This document shows positions 27,180-38,316 of a stretch of 64,000 bases of DNA, one piece after another (the first letter of the stretch is position 1; each line of letters begins with the position of its first letter). Source of the stretch: Eulemur rufifrons (lineage: Eukaryota > Chordata > Mammalia > Primates > Lemuridae); the NCBI RefSeq assembly GCF_041146395.1, contig NC_090989.1:170543001-170607000 (forward strand). Reading direction: 5' to 3'. Both the position numbers and the translations under genes were made by a program. Below the pieces are notes generated by a model. The model ran no database searches. It was not told the DNA's origin and was given only the letters and a program-made list of their open reading frames with translations.

Positions 27180-27735
27180 GGAATACAGCAACCTAGTTGA
27201 ATCCCGAGATGGAAATGAACTCTCCTTTGGCCCTCTGTGGGTTGACGGATGTGTAAATCCAATAGAATAACTGTCACCCATTCAGCTTCCTATGATCACA
27301 CTTTAGGAATCATTCAGGTGTTATATTAATAGCTTTCATGTAACGCAAGACCAGGAAGAGGCTTTACAGGGACTGAAATAATGTTGGTGTTAACTGGCCA
27401 CTGGTTTTCAAGAGACTGAAGATATAATTCTGAAGGCTGAAGCCAACGATCAGAGTTCTCATGGGGCACCTGAGAAAATCATGATGCCCCAAACTGGGCC
27501 AGGAAGTTGCAGTCCTGCCCTAGGTCACTATTAAAAATATGACCTTCTGTTAGCGTACATTGCTGGAGTCCAGGAAATCTGAGTAGTCAGAAGTCTACCA
27601 GGTGAGCTCATCCAACAAGAATCCGGCAGTCACCTGTAGTTTCAGAATCAGCTCAATGGGGTGAGCAACTGTGTATGTTTTTTTTCCTTCCCCAATGGAA
27701 ATATTCATTAGAGTCAAAACTAGAGGAGGAATAGA
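27180..27735. other. MAGI1: Unique intronic sequence
   Basis: Nothing recognised. Confidence 0.5.
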
Positions 27736-27739
27736 GACC

Positions 27740-28030
27740 ACCTTCTTGTACCTGAAAGTCTCCTGTGACTCCCTTCATCTCCACATCCCTCACAGCACAT
27801 CAACTGCCCACTTCTTCCAATTCCACCTGTGTAGCTCCTGAATGGGCCCACTTCTTCCCCATACACCTTCCATTGCAGGACTATTACAGAAGTCACCGCC
27901 CTTCCACTTTGGCCTCTTCCACTGGACATAAAGCAATCTTTCTAAAGCACAAATCTGTTTGCTTTTCTCCAGCTCGTATTCCTTCACGGGCTTCCCAATG
28001 TGCTTAGAATAAAATACCAACACCTGCAAA
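27740..28030 (+). repeat. L2 LINE fragment
   Basis: caatctttctaaagcacaaatctgtttgct, tccttcacgggcttcccaatgtgcttagaataaaataccaa; the sense L2 text just upstream of its 3' UTR. Open frames here are repeat-derived. Confidence 0.8.
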
Positions 28031-28039
28031 CCTCTGTGT

Positions 28040-28540
28040 TCTCAGGACCATGACTGAATGTACAGGGTGGGGGATGGGAGCACAGAACACAATGTCATGT
28101 GCGATGGCACTGCACCCATGCAGGGTTTGGTGCTAAAGGAGTTTAAGAAGCCCAAACCATTGATAATACAAATTACATCTAAAAATTCCTTAAACTGCTA
28201 GAACCTGGATTTTTGGAAGCTCAATAGCCAAGAATCAACCTCTCCAGTTTCTCTTTGCACTTCTATTGTGCCCTTCCTTTCTTAAAGACAGGAAAAGGGA
28301 GCTCGGCCAAGGTTATTTTAAACCTTGCAGGGGTGGGAGTTGGGGAAGAATAGGTATAATTAAAGGAATTTCACTTTCTCTTTCTTTTTCTAAAGTATTT
28401 TAGTTACACTGGTGGAATCTAACTGCACTTATGATGTGACTCTAGTATATAAAACACAACTCCAACTATGTTCAAAATACGCATACACAGAGGCGTTGTA
28501 TTTCCATTAGGAGGGAGACAGGGTTACCACACACAGGGAT
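28040..28540. other. MAGI1: Unique intronic sequence
   Basis: Nothing recognised. Confidence 0.5.
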
Positions 28541-28544
28541 ATGT

Positions 28545-28725
28545 GCGAGGTGAATGAACTAGAAAGAAATACAACCATATGTTAACAGGAATATCTCTGG
28601 AAGGTGAAATTAGAGATGATTAATATTATTCTCAGTACTTCCAAGTATTTTCCGCTATTAATGAAAATGGAATTTTTTTAAAACTCTAAAAAGGTTACTT
28701 TTTTAAAAAGTCTTTATATAGAGAC
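28545..28725 (+). repeat. L1M 3' end fragment
   Basis: gaaatacaaccatatgttaacaggaatatctctggaaggtg, ctcagtacttccaagtattttcc; an old L1 3' UTR. Confidence 0.65.
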
Positions 28726-28906
28726 CTAGATACAGAACAGATGGCAAAGGTAACATCAAATTGTTGTAGAATGGAAAGATTGCTCACCTGCCCCTATTCT
28801 TCTAAGACGCACATCTTTATGCCCAGAAAACAGGCCCCAGAATGGAAATTGTTACCTGGTATTTTCACAAGTTATCCCCAAAATCAATCAGCACTAAGAT
28901 TTTTAA

Positions 28907-28931
28907 CACACACACATACACACACACACAC
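28907..28931 (+). repeat. (CA)n microsatellite
   Basis: About 12 CA units with one ACAT interruption. Confidence 0.9.
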
Positions 28932-29354
28932 AAACACAAAGATACACAAAACTGAGGCCATAGAAATTTCCAGTAAAACTGTTAAATAGTTGCAGTAGAA
29001 TATTAGCATATGTGTACAGTGCTGTGGAATGGTGACCTATCTTGAATGTAAACAAAGAGAGAAGAAGAGTTATGAAGTGTGGCAGCCTTATACCTTATAA
29101 TAATCAGAGAAAGGTTTCTCTGCCAGCACTTTCAAATCGAAGGTTCCATGAATATTAAAAGCTTCCCATCCAAATCTTCATTCAACAGACACTATTGAGT
29201 CTCCTGTGTGCCAGTGACACCTGAGTAATGACTATTTTTTTTGCACTGAAGAATACCTTTTTCATTATGGGTATGACATGATGGGTGTGATTATATACCC
29301 ATTTGCCAAATTTTACATACCATCTCCTCTACTTACCCAAAAGCTACAGCATGA
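28932..29354. other. MAGI1: Intronic sequence with a short antisense L2 piece
   Basis: About 29176-29220 reads tcattcaacagacactattgagtctcctgtgtgccag (L2 terminus, antisense). The rest is unassigned. Confidence 0.5.
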
Positions 29355-29465
29355 ATCTTAGTTAGGGCACGAAGGGGACATTTGTACAGGGCCTACTGAC
29401 ACTCTGTTTCCTGCCCACTGCATTTCTTTTACTAAATTTCTGAGTGCTGGGCCCAGAATACAAGC
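29355..29465 (+). repeat. Inverted duplication, arm A
   Basis: Reverse complement of 31155-31271. Landmarks: gggcacgaaggggacatttg, actgacactctgtttcctgc, gagtgctgggcccagaatac. By eye about four substitutions, one single-base gap and a short A-run length change separate the arms. Homology stops abruptly at both ends. Not a repeat family I know. Confidence 0.9.
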
Positions 29466-29469
29466 TCCG

Positions 29470-30180
29470 TTGACTTTATTGCCCAGTTGTTAGAGAAGCG
29501 TAAAATTTTAAGCACAGAGTGCATATGGAGTTATTATATATATTTTGCAATTGTCAAATAATTTAAATGTAAATATGAAAATGCCTCTTGCCATTACCGT
29601 GTTTCTTTTATATCAATTTCAAAAGGTGAAAATTGTCTCCTGCCTTGGAACATCAAGTCCAGTTGCAATCATTGTAGGAACCTTCCTAAGCTCCCTTTAT
29701 TATACAGTGCATCTTCCCACGAGAGCAAAGGCGGGGGGTAGGGGGATCTCATTCAACTCCCCAGCCTTCTAGCATTGTGACAGTGTGACGACTGAGAGGA
29801 CACACAGAGTAGAGAGGGGGAAAAAACAGCATCTCACCACCTGTAATCCCAGATGGCAGTGGAAGACACTTCACTGTAAACCCATAAAGGCTTAAAAAAA
29901 CACATAAAGCAATGCACTAATTAAAAGGGAAAAAATCTACATCCAGCCACACACAGTTATGGTACAGATTATTACATACACAGTCAACTGTGACTTCTGA
30001 AGCATAATCGAATCAAACTCCAGCAAAACACAGATGACAAAATAAAGAGCTCTTCTGTTCCTCCTTGCACGGATGGCACAATGGAATTCATGCGGATTTA
30101 TAAATTCAAAGAGTTTTCCCATTTTGCTCCATTTGACATGTAGAGGAGAATTTTGAGTTGTCATCATCCATCACCACGAT
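29470..30180. other. MAGI1: Unique intronic sequence between the duplication arms
   Basis: No repeat or exon recognised. Confidence 0.5.
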
Positions 30181-30181
30181 G

Positions 30182-30405
30182 ACTACAATTTATTGCAGGA
30201 CTGTGCTAAGTGCTTACATACGTTATTGAATTCAATCCTCCCCACCCTTGGAAATGGGAGCTATCATGATCTCTGCTATAAAGAGAAACTGAATCACAGA
30301 CAAGTTGAGAAAGCTGCCCAAGTTCACACAGCTTAGTCAGAGGTAGAAACTGGAGTTGAACTTAGGCAGCTGAATTCCAGTGCCCAGCCTCTTCCACACT
30401 TTCTG
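30182..30405 (-). repeat. MIR SINE, antisense
   Basis: caggactgtgctaagtgcttacatacgttattgaattcaatcctcc, gagaaactgaatcacagacaagttgagaaagctgcccaagttcacacagc. Confidence 0.92.
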
Positions 30406-30409
30406 TGAA

Positions 30410-31150
30410 AAGCCATGTTATTTAACAAAGAAGTCATCTTTCAAGGTTTTTTTTTTTTTTTCTTTTCAGTCTCTTCTCAAAGCTTGGCTATGCGCTGAGT
30501 TCACTGACAACCCAGAAAGCTCTTGTGTCAGAGATATTAGCACTGTCTATGCATAAAGGTGTGGGTTCTCGCTAACCATTCCAAATTTTAGTTTTGCAAT
30601 AAAAAATATAATCCCCTAATGTCATCAAGTCTGCAACAGGGGAAGAAAAATGAAGTTGCAGAAATGTTAAATTAAAAAAAAAAGTTTCCCTCAATATCAC
30701 CAAGGAAAGTCTGGGCCATATAATGAGAAAATTTGTTCTTAATCAAAAGCTAGAAAATTTGCATCCACCTTAAAGGCCCTTTGCCTCTGGTGCACCTATT
30801 TCTTTAACTCCTTACGACAGTGACATGACAAGGGTCTGCTCCATTTGTGCTTTCTGCCTGGCCTCCCAGAAGGCGTAATATTGGAAATGCAGTGAAGTCT
30901 GGTGTCGGCTTCCAAAGTGTGTCTCAGATTCAGAGGGAACCAAATTCCATACACCAAAACCATCATTAGATACAGAACATACATGTCTTAGGCATTTTTA
31001 AATTCCAAATATTACGCATATAAAATGTTATGGAACATATTATAAAAGAGGTTAATGGAATTAAGACAACCAAATGAAAAAGGACTCTTGAATCTTTTAG
31101 TACAAACTTCTTATTCTAGGGGGGAAAATACCAAGAAAGGCCATCTTTCT
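30410..31150. other. MAGI1: Unique intronic sequence
   Basis: Contains a T-run near 30449 and an A-run near 30674; otherwise unassigned. Confidence 0.5.
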
Positions 31151-31154
31151 TGTA

Positions 31155-31271
31155 GCTTGTATTCTGGGCCCAGCACTCAGAAATTTAGTAAAAAAAAAAA
31201 AATGCAGTGGGCAGGAAACAGAGTGGTCAGTAGGCCCTATACAAATGTCCCCTTCATGCCCTAACAAAGAT
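31155..31271 (-). repeat. Inverted duplication, arm B
   Basis: Begins gcttgtattctgggcccagc and ends ccttcatgccctaacaaagat. Matches the reverse complement of 29355-29465, with the internal A-run expanded to 13 A. Confidence 0.9.
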
Positions 31272-31334
31272 GGGAATAAATTAAAAAATATCTATTGTGC
31301 ACCACATCACACATAGGATCAGGAAGTATCAAAA

Positions 31335-31415
31335 AAAAAAAAAAAGAGGGGGGCATGGGCAATATATATAACCTGAACTTTTGTATCCCCATAATAAGCT
31401 GAAATAAAAAAAAGA
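31335..31415 (+). mobile_element. Possible strepsirrhine L1 3' terminus (very short)
   Basis: A-run, gaggggggcatgggcaat, ataacctgaacttttgtatcc, cataataagctgaaataaaa and an A tail. It resembles the 3' end I remember from lemur/galago L1 copies. Only about 80 bp, with no clear target-site duplication. Confidence 0.4.
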
Positions 31416-31439
31416 GAGATACAATAGCAAAAATGATGA

Positions 31440-31506
31440 TCATATCAATAGCTAATATTTATGGAATCCCTACTATGTGCCAAGTGTTGGACTAAGAAAT
31501 TTATAT
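31440..31506 (-). repeat. MIR SINE, antisense (piece 1, split by Alu)
   Basis: taatatttatggaatccctactatgtgccaagtgttggactaag; continues after the Alu at 31832. Confidence 0.88.
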
Positions 31507-31513
31507 ACATCCC

Positions 31514-31824
31514 TTTTATTTATTTATTTATTTTATTTTTTGAGACAGAGTCCCACTCTGTCTCTCGGGCTGCAGTGTAGTGGCATCATCATAGCTCACT
31601 GCAACCTCAAACTCCTGGGCTCAAGCGATCCTCCTACCTCAGGCTCCTGGGTAGCTGGGACTGTAGGTGCGTGCCAGCGCTCTCAGCTAATTTTTTTTAT
31701 TTTTAGTAAAGACAGGGTCTCACTCTTGCTCAAGCTGGTCTCAAACTCCTGACCTCAAGCCATCCTCCCACCTCAACCTCCCAGAGTGCTAGGATTACAG
31801 AAGTGAGCCACCGTGCCTGGCCCC
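31514..31824 (-). mobile_element. Alu (AluJ-like), antisense
   Basis: Starts with a (TTTA)n/T tail, then tttgagacagagtcccactctg and both arms, to gccaccgtgcctggcc. Target-site duplication acatccc at 31507-31513 and 31825-31831. Confidence 0.95.
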
Positions 31825-31831
31825 ACATCCC

Positions 31832-31992
31832 TAACCTTGAATCCCCACAACTTCCTCGGGAGGTAGGTACTATTGTTATCTCCAATTTAGAGACAAAGAA
31901 ACAGAGGCAGAGGCAGGTGAAGTTTCTTGCCCAAAGAGACACAATAAGCGTGGTACTGGGATTCAGACTCCAGAGCCTGTGCAGATACTGCC
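31832..31992 (-). repeat. MIR SINE, antisense (piece 2)
   Basis: tgaatccccacaacttcctcgggaggtaggtactattgttatctcc, agacaaagaaacagaggcagaggcagg, actgggattcagactccagagcctg. Confidence 0.92.
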
Positions 31993-32380
31993 TCCCAGAT
32001 AGAACAAATAGAAAAGCTGCCTTTGAGTTAAAAAGGGTGGGAGAAAGTGCCCTGTATTCTGTACATGCAACAGCAAGCAACATGGAAAGACACAGGAAGC
32101 TACTTATGTAGGGAGCCAATTGTACTCACTGTCCAATGAACACCTCCATTAAAGGGGTCAGTAAGGCAAATCCCTGAGCAACTGGAGAATGACAGTGCGC
32201 GAAACCCACCCTGCTTCAACAGCCTGGCTGAACTTTGGTTTCTTTTAAAATCTCTCCTTGGCTGCATTCTAAGCTGAGCTCTGTGTAGCCACAGTCTGGT
32301 AGCTACGAAACTTGCTCCCAAGTTTAAAGCAAAGTCCAATAAAAAAAAATCAAACCACCGTGCATGATCACCCCCAAAGG
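31993..32380. other. MAGI1: Unique intronic sequence
   Basis: Nothing recognised. Confidence 0.5.
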
Positions 32381-32384
32381 AAGT

Positions 32385-32602
32385 GACAGAGCTATGACCT
32401 TGGTTTAAATCTTAAGTCTGCCACTGAATACCTAGATGACACTGGGAAGGTCACTTATATTCTTGGAGAGTAATTTTCTCATCTGTCAAACTAGCACAAC
32501 AATACTTTCCTTAGAGGGTCACTGTTAATTGAAAAAATGCATGTGAAATGGTTTGCACAATGTCTGGTGTAATTACCAATGAATCATTATGGGTGCGCAC
32601 AG
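32385..32602 (+). repeat. MIR SINE
   Basis: aatcttaagtctgccactgaatacctagatgacactgggaaggtcac, gagtaattttctcatctgtcaaa, gcacaatgtctggtgta. Confidence 0.88.
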
Positions 32603-33100
32603 AAAATAATTTGGGGCTTAACATTAATTCAGTATGCTAGGACCTTAAAAGAATGTAGGAGTCACACCAAGGAAAATCATGGACTTTACCGCATGTTCTC
32701 TGGGGAAAGAGATTTACCGCTGAAAAGAACAATTTGTATTAAAAGGATGGAATGAGGTGTTGATTAAAATTAACTGATTTTGTTTTTCCGCTCAAAATCA
32801 CTTACCCTTTCTTTTGGGCTCTAGAGAATTCTACAGTTCTCTTTATAAACATCACTATTGACCTTTAATAAGGACAATAGATAGACCAAATATCTAGTAT
32901 GTCAGTGCAAGAACAAAAGCTCCATTTTGTTATCCGGATAAAACCTAATGATCTGGTAAAATGCTGTAATTTTAACAGTCCATTTTTTTTCCCCCGTTTA
33001 ACTTTTAAAAGATACTTAGCTGCTCTTTCCTCGAACACAACCTATAAACACCAAGATTCCAGTTGCTGGTGACCAAATTTAGATACTGAACAAATGAATG
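32603..33100. other. MAGI1: Unique intronic sequence
   Basis: AT-rich; nothing recognised. Confidence 0.5.
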
Positions 33101-33104
33101 CTTT

Positions 33105-33202
33105 AGGACAGCTCTGAGTCAGGAGGACTGGGGTGAGTCCCGAAATTCCGCATTTCTAACAAGCTCCCTGCTGCTGGGCCATGGACCATGTTCTGAGAGC
33201 AG
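33105..33202 (+). mobile_element. MER5-type hAT MITE fragment
   Basis: gtcaggaggactggggtgagtccc, ccgcatttctaacaagctccctgctgctgggccatggacc; partial copy. Confidence 0.7.
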
Positions 33203-33439
33203 TAAGGCTGTGAGACACAAGTCATCTCTCTCCATTTTTCTTTCTTATTTAGTCTGTTTTGCTCTCCTACTTTAGAGGAAGTTTCTCTCCAATGCCAAAA
33301 CCAAATAAAATACCTGCAAAGCATAAAATTGTGCCCTGTCTAAATATGAGGGTTTTCTTGCCCTATACTTTGATATACCCAGATTAGGATGAAGTGAGGC
33401 ATAATAATTACTAGAAATCAACCAGAACCTTCTCCACAT

Positions 33440-33712
33440 CTCCTTTCCTTATGGATTAATGATAGTTGCTCCCTTTTTATATGCTTCATGCCAGTCCTTT
33501 ATATAAATTGTTTTAAATTTTGTTTTTACCCTCATCCTCTATGTGATGGTACCTTTATGTAAATTTAATGCCTACAACTGCCAGGTCCCATTTTTATTCC
33601 TATTCTATAGAAGATAAAGAGAGTCTCAGGCAGATTAAATAACTTGCCCAAGGTCACCCAGATGGAAGCACAGAGTCCGTCTCCCAAGACCATGGTCTTA
33701 ACCATTTGTTAT
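33440..33712 (-). repeat. MIR SINE, antisense
   Basis: ttcctattctatagaagataaagagagtctcaggcagattaaataacttgcccaaggtcacccag is plain MIR. The left half is more diverged. Confidence 0.88.
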
Positions 33713-34050
33713 GAAGTAAAATTACACCAGAACGTCCAAGTCTGTTTCTGAAGAAAAAGGGCGTCACACTACTCCCTGTGTCATAGCGGTGTCGGCCCTG
33801 GGCTCCACATCTCTCACCCCTGAATCTCCAAATGAGTGGATGGCAGAGGGAGCAGGTGCCCAGGGTTTGGCTGCAGTCTCTCCACGTGCTAAATCGAACT
33901 CTTGGCTTATGACCTGCCCAGAACAATACTGAAAAGACACAAATTATAAACTGGCCACACAGAAAGCACTCAATTATTCACTTTATCTGGTACTTACAAA
34001 ATGACTCCACTATGCCCATTGTTACATGTTGTGGGGCAAACACGAGAAAA
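33713..34050. other. MAGI1: Unique intronic sequence
   Basis: Nothing recognised. Confidence 0.5.
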
Positions 34051-34054
34051 AGAA

Positions 34055-34415
34055 GGCTAGGCCCAGTGCAATGGCTCATACCTAAAATCCTAGCCCTTTG
34101 GGAGGTTAAGGTGAAAGGATTGCTTGAGGCCAGGAGTTCAAGACCAGCCTGAGCAAGCATGAGACCCCATCTCTACTAAAAAATAGAAAAATTAGCCAGG
34201 CATGCTGGTACACGTCTGTAGTCCCACCTACTTGGTAGGCTGAGGCAGGAGGATCACTTGAGCCCAGGAGTTTGACATTGCAGTGAGCTATGATGATGCC
34301 ACTGTACTCTAGCCCAGGTAACAGAGCAAGACCTTGTCTTAGGAAAAAAAAAAAAAAGGAAGAAAGCAAGAAAGCAAGAAAGAAAGAGAAAGGGAGGGGA
34401 AAGGAAAGGGAAGGC
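34055..34415 (+). mobile_element. Alu (AluJ-like) with long purine tail
   Basis: Full dimer from ggctaggcccagtgc; A tail from about 34342 followed by (GAAA)n and GGGA-rich repeats to about 34412. Target-site duplication not clear. Confidence 0.93.
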
Positions 34416-34479
34416 ATAGTTTCAGCCTCCAAGGGAATAATCACTATTTTTGCCAAGGTAAAAAGTTCTTTGACTTGTT

Positions 34480-34705
34480 GATTCATTTATTCCACAAATA
34501 TGCACTAAGTGACTTCCCCAGGTCATGTACTCTGTAGGGTATTAAGGCTTTGAAAGTGAAGATGTCAGACATGGGCTTTACTCTCTGAGTTTACAGTCAA
34601 GAAGGAAATGGACATTAAGTGCATAAATATACAAATAAACACAATGGTGGTGAGTGCTACAAGGGTCAAATACAAGATGCTCTGTGAGACTTGGTCCTGT
34701 CTAGG
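34480..34705 (-). repeat. L2 LINE 3' end, antisense
   Basis: ttgattcatttattccacaaatatgcactaagtgac, gagtttacagtcaagaagga, caaataaacacaatggtggtgagtgctac. Confidence 0.85.
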
Positions 34706-35400
34706 GACACAGACAATATACCCTAGAACATTCATACAACATTAAGATAAATACTCAAGCACCCACATTTGTTAAACTTTTTTTGGACGTGGGGAGTCTA
34801 GCTACACAAAGTGACCTGTCCCTTGACAGCTCTGAAATCAACACATTCGTTGGAAACAACATTATCGTCTTTTGAAAAAGTTTCCAGATCTCATTAGAAA
34901 TTAGAAGAAAATGGGCCAGATTTCTGCTCTTATCATAATATGATTACTTCAAACCACGGCTAAAATCACAGAAAGCTGATGTGTCAGGAAGTTTTTCTGA
35001 CATCTGTCTTCTAATGATTCTTTTCACTTTCAGAGTAAACAAATTTTGCTATAATGAAACAAAATGAACAGGGAACATCCTCTCCATGGGGGGCCACCAT
35101 GTCTAGTCGTCCATAATAAGCTATTACAACACTTTGGAATCATCTGCACAATGCCAAAGGACCAATTATTACAGAATCTTAATTCTGGGAACAAGATTGA
35201 TAGGGAAAGATGCATCAAGCTCAAACAAAAATATATTCATCAAACTGGCACTTCATAGGCACATCAAACAAAACACTAAACTATACCCCAGGATTCCAAC
35301 ATGAATACTCATTTTCTGAAGTAAATTAGGCACCGTTCAGGACACAGACCCATCTGTCCAGATATCATTTTAGAGCTGTAAAAAATAAAAAACAAGTTGC
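34706..35400. other. MAGI1: Unique intronic sequence
   Basis: No repeat recognised; overlapping open frames near 35030-35258 match nothing known. Confidence 0.5.
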
Positions 35401-35409
35401 AAAGCCCCA

Positions 35410-35713
35410 GCCAGGTGCAGTGGCTCAGACCTGTAATCCTAGCACTCTTGAGAGGCCAAGGTGGGAGGACCACTTGAGGTCAGCAATTTGAGACCAGCGT
35501 GAGCAAGAGTGAGACCCCATCTCTACAAGAAAACAGAGAACTTAGCCAGGCACAGTGGTCCATACCTGTGGTCCCAGCTACCCAGGTGGCTGAGGCAGGA
35601 GGATTGCTTGAGCCCTGGAGTTTGAAGTTGCAGTGAACTATGATGATGCCACGGCACTCTAGCCTGGGGCAACAGAGCAAGCAAGACTCGGTATCAAAAA
35701 AAAAAAAAAAAAA
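35410..35713 (+). mobile_element. Alu (AluJ-like)
   Basis: Dimer with A tail. Exact 9-bp target-site duplication aaagcccca at 35401-35409 and 35714-35722. Confidence 0.96.
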
Positions 35714-35722
35714 AAAGCCCCA

Positions 35723-36140
35723 AATGTATAGTCTTATGCATATTTGCTCAGGGGTTGCTTTGGAACTAGATTAATTGTGAGTGTATATCCCCCAGGGGGT
35801 AGAACCAGCCTTTTGAGATCACCAGTCTAGAATCTAGAATGAGTGGAAAGAAAAGCAAATTCCAAGCAATATTTCCATTATCATATGTAAATTACAGAAT
35901 AAATTATTTCCTGTCAACAAAATGAATTCTGTATGTTGTTTTGGAAGTGGCATCTTATTAAACATACAAGTCATTTTCATAATTAAACAAGGACAAAATT
36001 CAGAGGAAAGAAGCCATTTAAAATGGCATTTTGATTTCAGGAGGGAAAAAAAGGCTGAAAATTAACATTCTAAAATATATAGTTCAAAATAGACCATAGT
36101 GACATATCAATAATCTACAAGCCCTGATGCATGATTGTAA
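35723..36140. other. MAGI1: Unique intronic sequence
   Basis: Nothing recognised. Confidence 0.5.
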
Positions 36141-36144
36141 AAGT

Positions 36145-36350
36145 CTGAGACTTTCGTCAAGACATCTGAGTTGGAATCCCAGCTCTGCGCCATCCAAGCC
36201 TGGCCACCTTGAACAAGCTGCTTCTCATTTCTCAGTTTCAGTTCCTCATTTGAACATAGAGGATGATAAACTTACTGTGATGTGAAGCATAGCAAGTTCA
36301 CGAGTTCATGGCCTAGCACCTGGTATTAATAAGTGTCACCTGTTTTTACT
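36145..36350 (+). repeat. MIR SINE (split near its 3' end)
   Basis: gacatctgagttggaatcccagctctgcgcc, tgaacaagctgcttctcatttctcagtttcagttcctcatttg, ggcctagcacctggtattaataagt. Its tail resumes after the Alu monomer at about 36482. Confidence 0.88.
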
Positions 36351-36471
36351 TTTTTTTTTTTTTTTTTGAGACAGAGTCTTGCTATGTTGCCCAGGCTGGA
36401 CTCGAACTCCTGGTCTCAAACTCCTCCTCCCATGTAGCTGGGACTACAGGCATGTGCCAGCGTGCTTGGCT
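36351..36471 (-). mobile_element. Free left Alu monomer (FLAM-like), antisense
   Basis: A single arm of about 121 bp with a T-run: gagacagagtcttgctatgttgcccaggctgg to gccagcgtgcttggc. There is no second arm. Exact 10-bp duplication tgtttttact at 36341-36350 and 36472-36481 shows it inserted as a monomer. Confidence 0.9.
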
Positions 36472-36758
36472 TGTTTTTACTATTCTTATAATCATCTTTG
36501 TTATTTCTTTATTATTGCCACCAAGAAAAAACACAGCAACTGCCAAGAACTCTACTAACAAATTCAGGATAGAAGCTAAATCGGAACAAACCAAAAGGTG
36601 AACGAAAGGAGAAAAATCATCAGAAGAATGGGCACGCTCTGTACTCTCTCTCCGCTAATTAACAAGACCTACTCAGTCCATGGAGAAGCCAAATTGTATG
36701 CACCTGACATTCAAATGAGCATTTTGGCCTGGTTTTAAATAAAGTACTCATCTAAATT

Positions 36759-36955
36759 AGGGATCAGCAAACTTCATGTCTGTAAAATGCCAGACAGTAA
36801 TTATTTCAGGCTTTGCGAACCATACGTTCCCTGTAGCAAATACTTGATTCTGCCATTTCACATGAGAGCCGCTACAGACAACATGTAGCCAAACAGGCAT
36901 GGCTACATTCCAATAAAACTTTATTGGAACCGGTGTGGTTTACCAATTGCTGATC
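36759..36955 (+). mobile_element. hAT-Charlie MITE (MER58-like)
   Basis: agggatcagcaaacttcatgtctgtaaaatgcc, aggctttgcgaaccatacg, cattccaataaaactttattgg, ccaattgctgatc; same family as 10285. Confidence 0.85.
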
Positions 36956-36994
36956 TAAATAGAAGTTTGAAAGGTCAGTCTCGTAATATGTTTT

Positions 36995-37345
36995 TCATTT
37001 GTATTTCCTAATGATGTTTCTTTTTTTATTGTATACATATAAAGTGTACAACATGATGTTTTGATATTCATTGTGAAGTGATTACTATAGTCAAGCAAAT
37101 TAATATACCCATCGTCTCACATAATTACTTTTTCTTTTTTTGCGGTTAAGAGTACCTAAAATCTACTCTCTTGGCAAATTTCCAGCCTACGAGACATATT
37201 AAGTCCTTATGCTATACATTAGCTCTCTAGCCTTATTCATCCTACATGAGTACAACTTTGTATTTTTTGACCTACATCTCCAATTTCCCCCACCCCCGGC
37301 CCTGGTAACCACCATTCTACTGGTAGATATGATTTTGTTCATTGT
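36995..37345 (-). repeat. L1M (L1MB-like) 3' UTR, antisense
   Basis: tacaacatgatgttttgatattc, atacccatcgtctcacataattac, aaaatctactctcttggc, caatttcccccacccccggccctggtaaccaccattctact. Confidence 0.88.
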
Positions 37346-37980
37346 TTTCCTGACCAACACTCTGTCCACTTCCTGAGATTCCACCTTCAGCTGCAGACAC
37401 AGCAGAGGGTGCAGCAGAGCTGGGGTGCTGGGCAGAGCAATGAAGGACTTGTGTCAGAGGAGGAGCACGGACCTACCTGTGCCTAGCACATCCTGGGACC
37501 TCAATGAATATGCCCATAATGTTGCATTTCTTTAAAAGAGGGTGAAATTGAAAAGGAAATAGAAGTATTTAACATAGCAGAATCTCAAAATCTGTGAAAT
37601 CTGAGAAGTGAGAATCTGAATGTTGATTATCTGTGCTTCTGAAACTACCAGGGTTTTAAGTTTCCATACTGCTGCAGACCGATACTTATGTATACATAAC
37701 AGAAATGTCACAGTATTGGCCAGTTTCTAACAAAAATGCCTGAAGTCTTATTCTTATTTTTCGACTGGCCTCCTTGTGGACTGACAACGGTCTGAGAGTA
37801 GCACCAGTCCATGAACCACAGTTTGCGCACTGCTTATGCTATTTTCTCCATATGTTTGAAATACAGCACAATTAACATTTTAAAAATAACAAGAGGAGGA
37901 GAGGAGTCAAATATTGAATCCTAAAATTCAGAGGTCATGAAGCCAATCTGTGGAAATGCCAAACCAAAAGGCCAGGTGTG
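37346..37980. other. MAGI1: Unique intronic sequence
   Basis: Nothing firmly recognised. Confidence 0.5.
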
Positions 37981-37984
37981 ATAA

Positions 37985-38092
37985 TAGATTTCTTCATTCA
38001 AGAGATAGCTACTGAGGGCCCACTGGGCATCCATTCTGCGCCAGAGTGCAGAACAGTGAGTGAGCCACAGTGCCTGTCCTCAGGGAGCTTTG
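37985..38092 (-). repeat. L2 3' end, antisense
   Basis: ttcattcaagagatagctactgagggcccactgggc, cagtgcctgtcctcagggagctt. Confidence 0.75.
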
Positions 38093-38100
38093 AGTAAGAT

Positions 38101-38316
38101 CAGGGTTTTTCCACCCCTGGCACTAATGACATTTTGGGTTAAATAGTTCTTTCCTGTGGGGACTGCCTTGTGTTTTATAGGAGGTTGAGCAGTACCTTTG
38201 AGCTCTATCCACTAGCTTGCTAGTAGCACCTCCCCCCAGTTGTGATAACCAAAACTGTCTCCAGACATTGGCAAATGTCTCCTGGGGATCAAAATTACCC
38301 CCATTGTGAACCAGTG
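38101..38316 (+). mobile_element. MER20-like hAT-Charlie MITE
   Basis: cagggtttttccacccctggcactaatgacattttggg, ccagttgtgataaccaaaactgtctccagacattggcaaatgtctcctgggg, tgtgaaccagtg. Same family as 26939. Confidence 0.9.

Noticed and set aside
31730..32119. Minus-strand open frame of 129 codons
   Set aside because: Translates across an Alu and a MIR.
34106..34486. Minus-strand open frame of 126 codons
   Set aside because: Antisense translation of an Alu and its purine tail.
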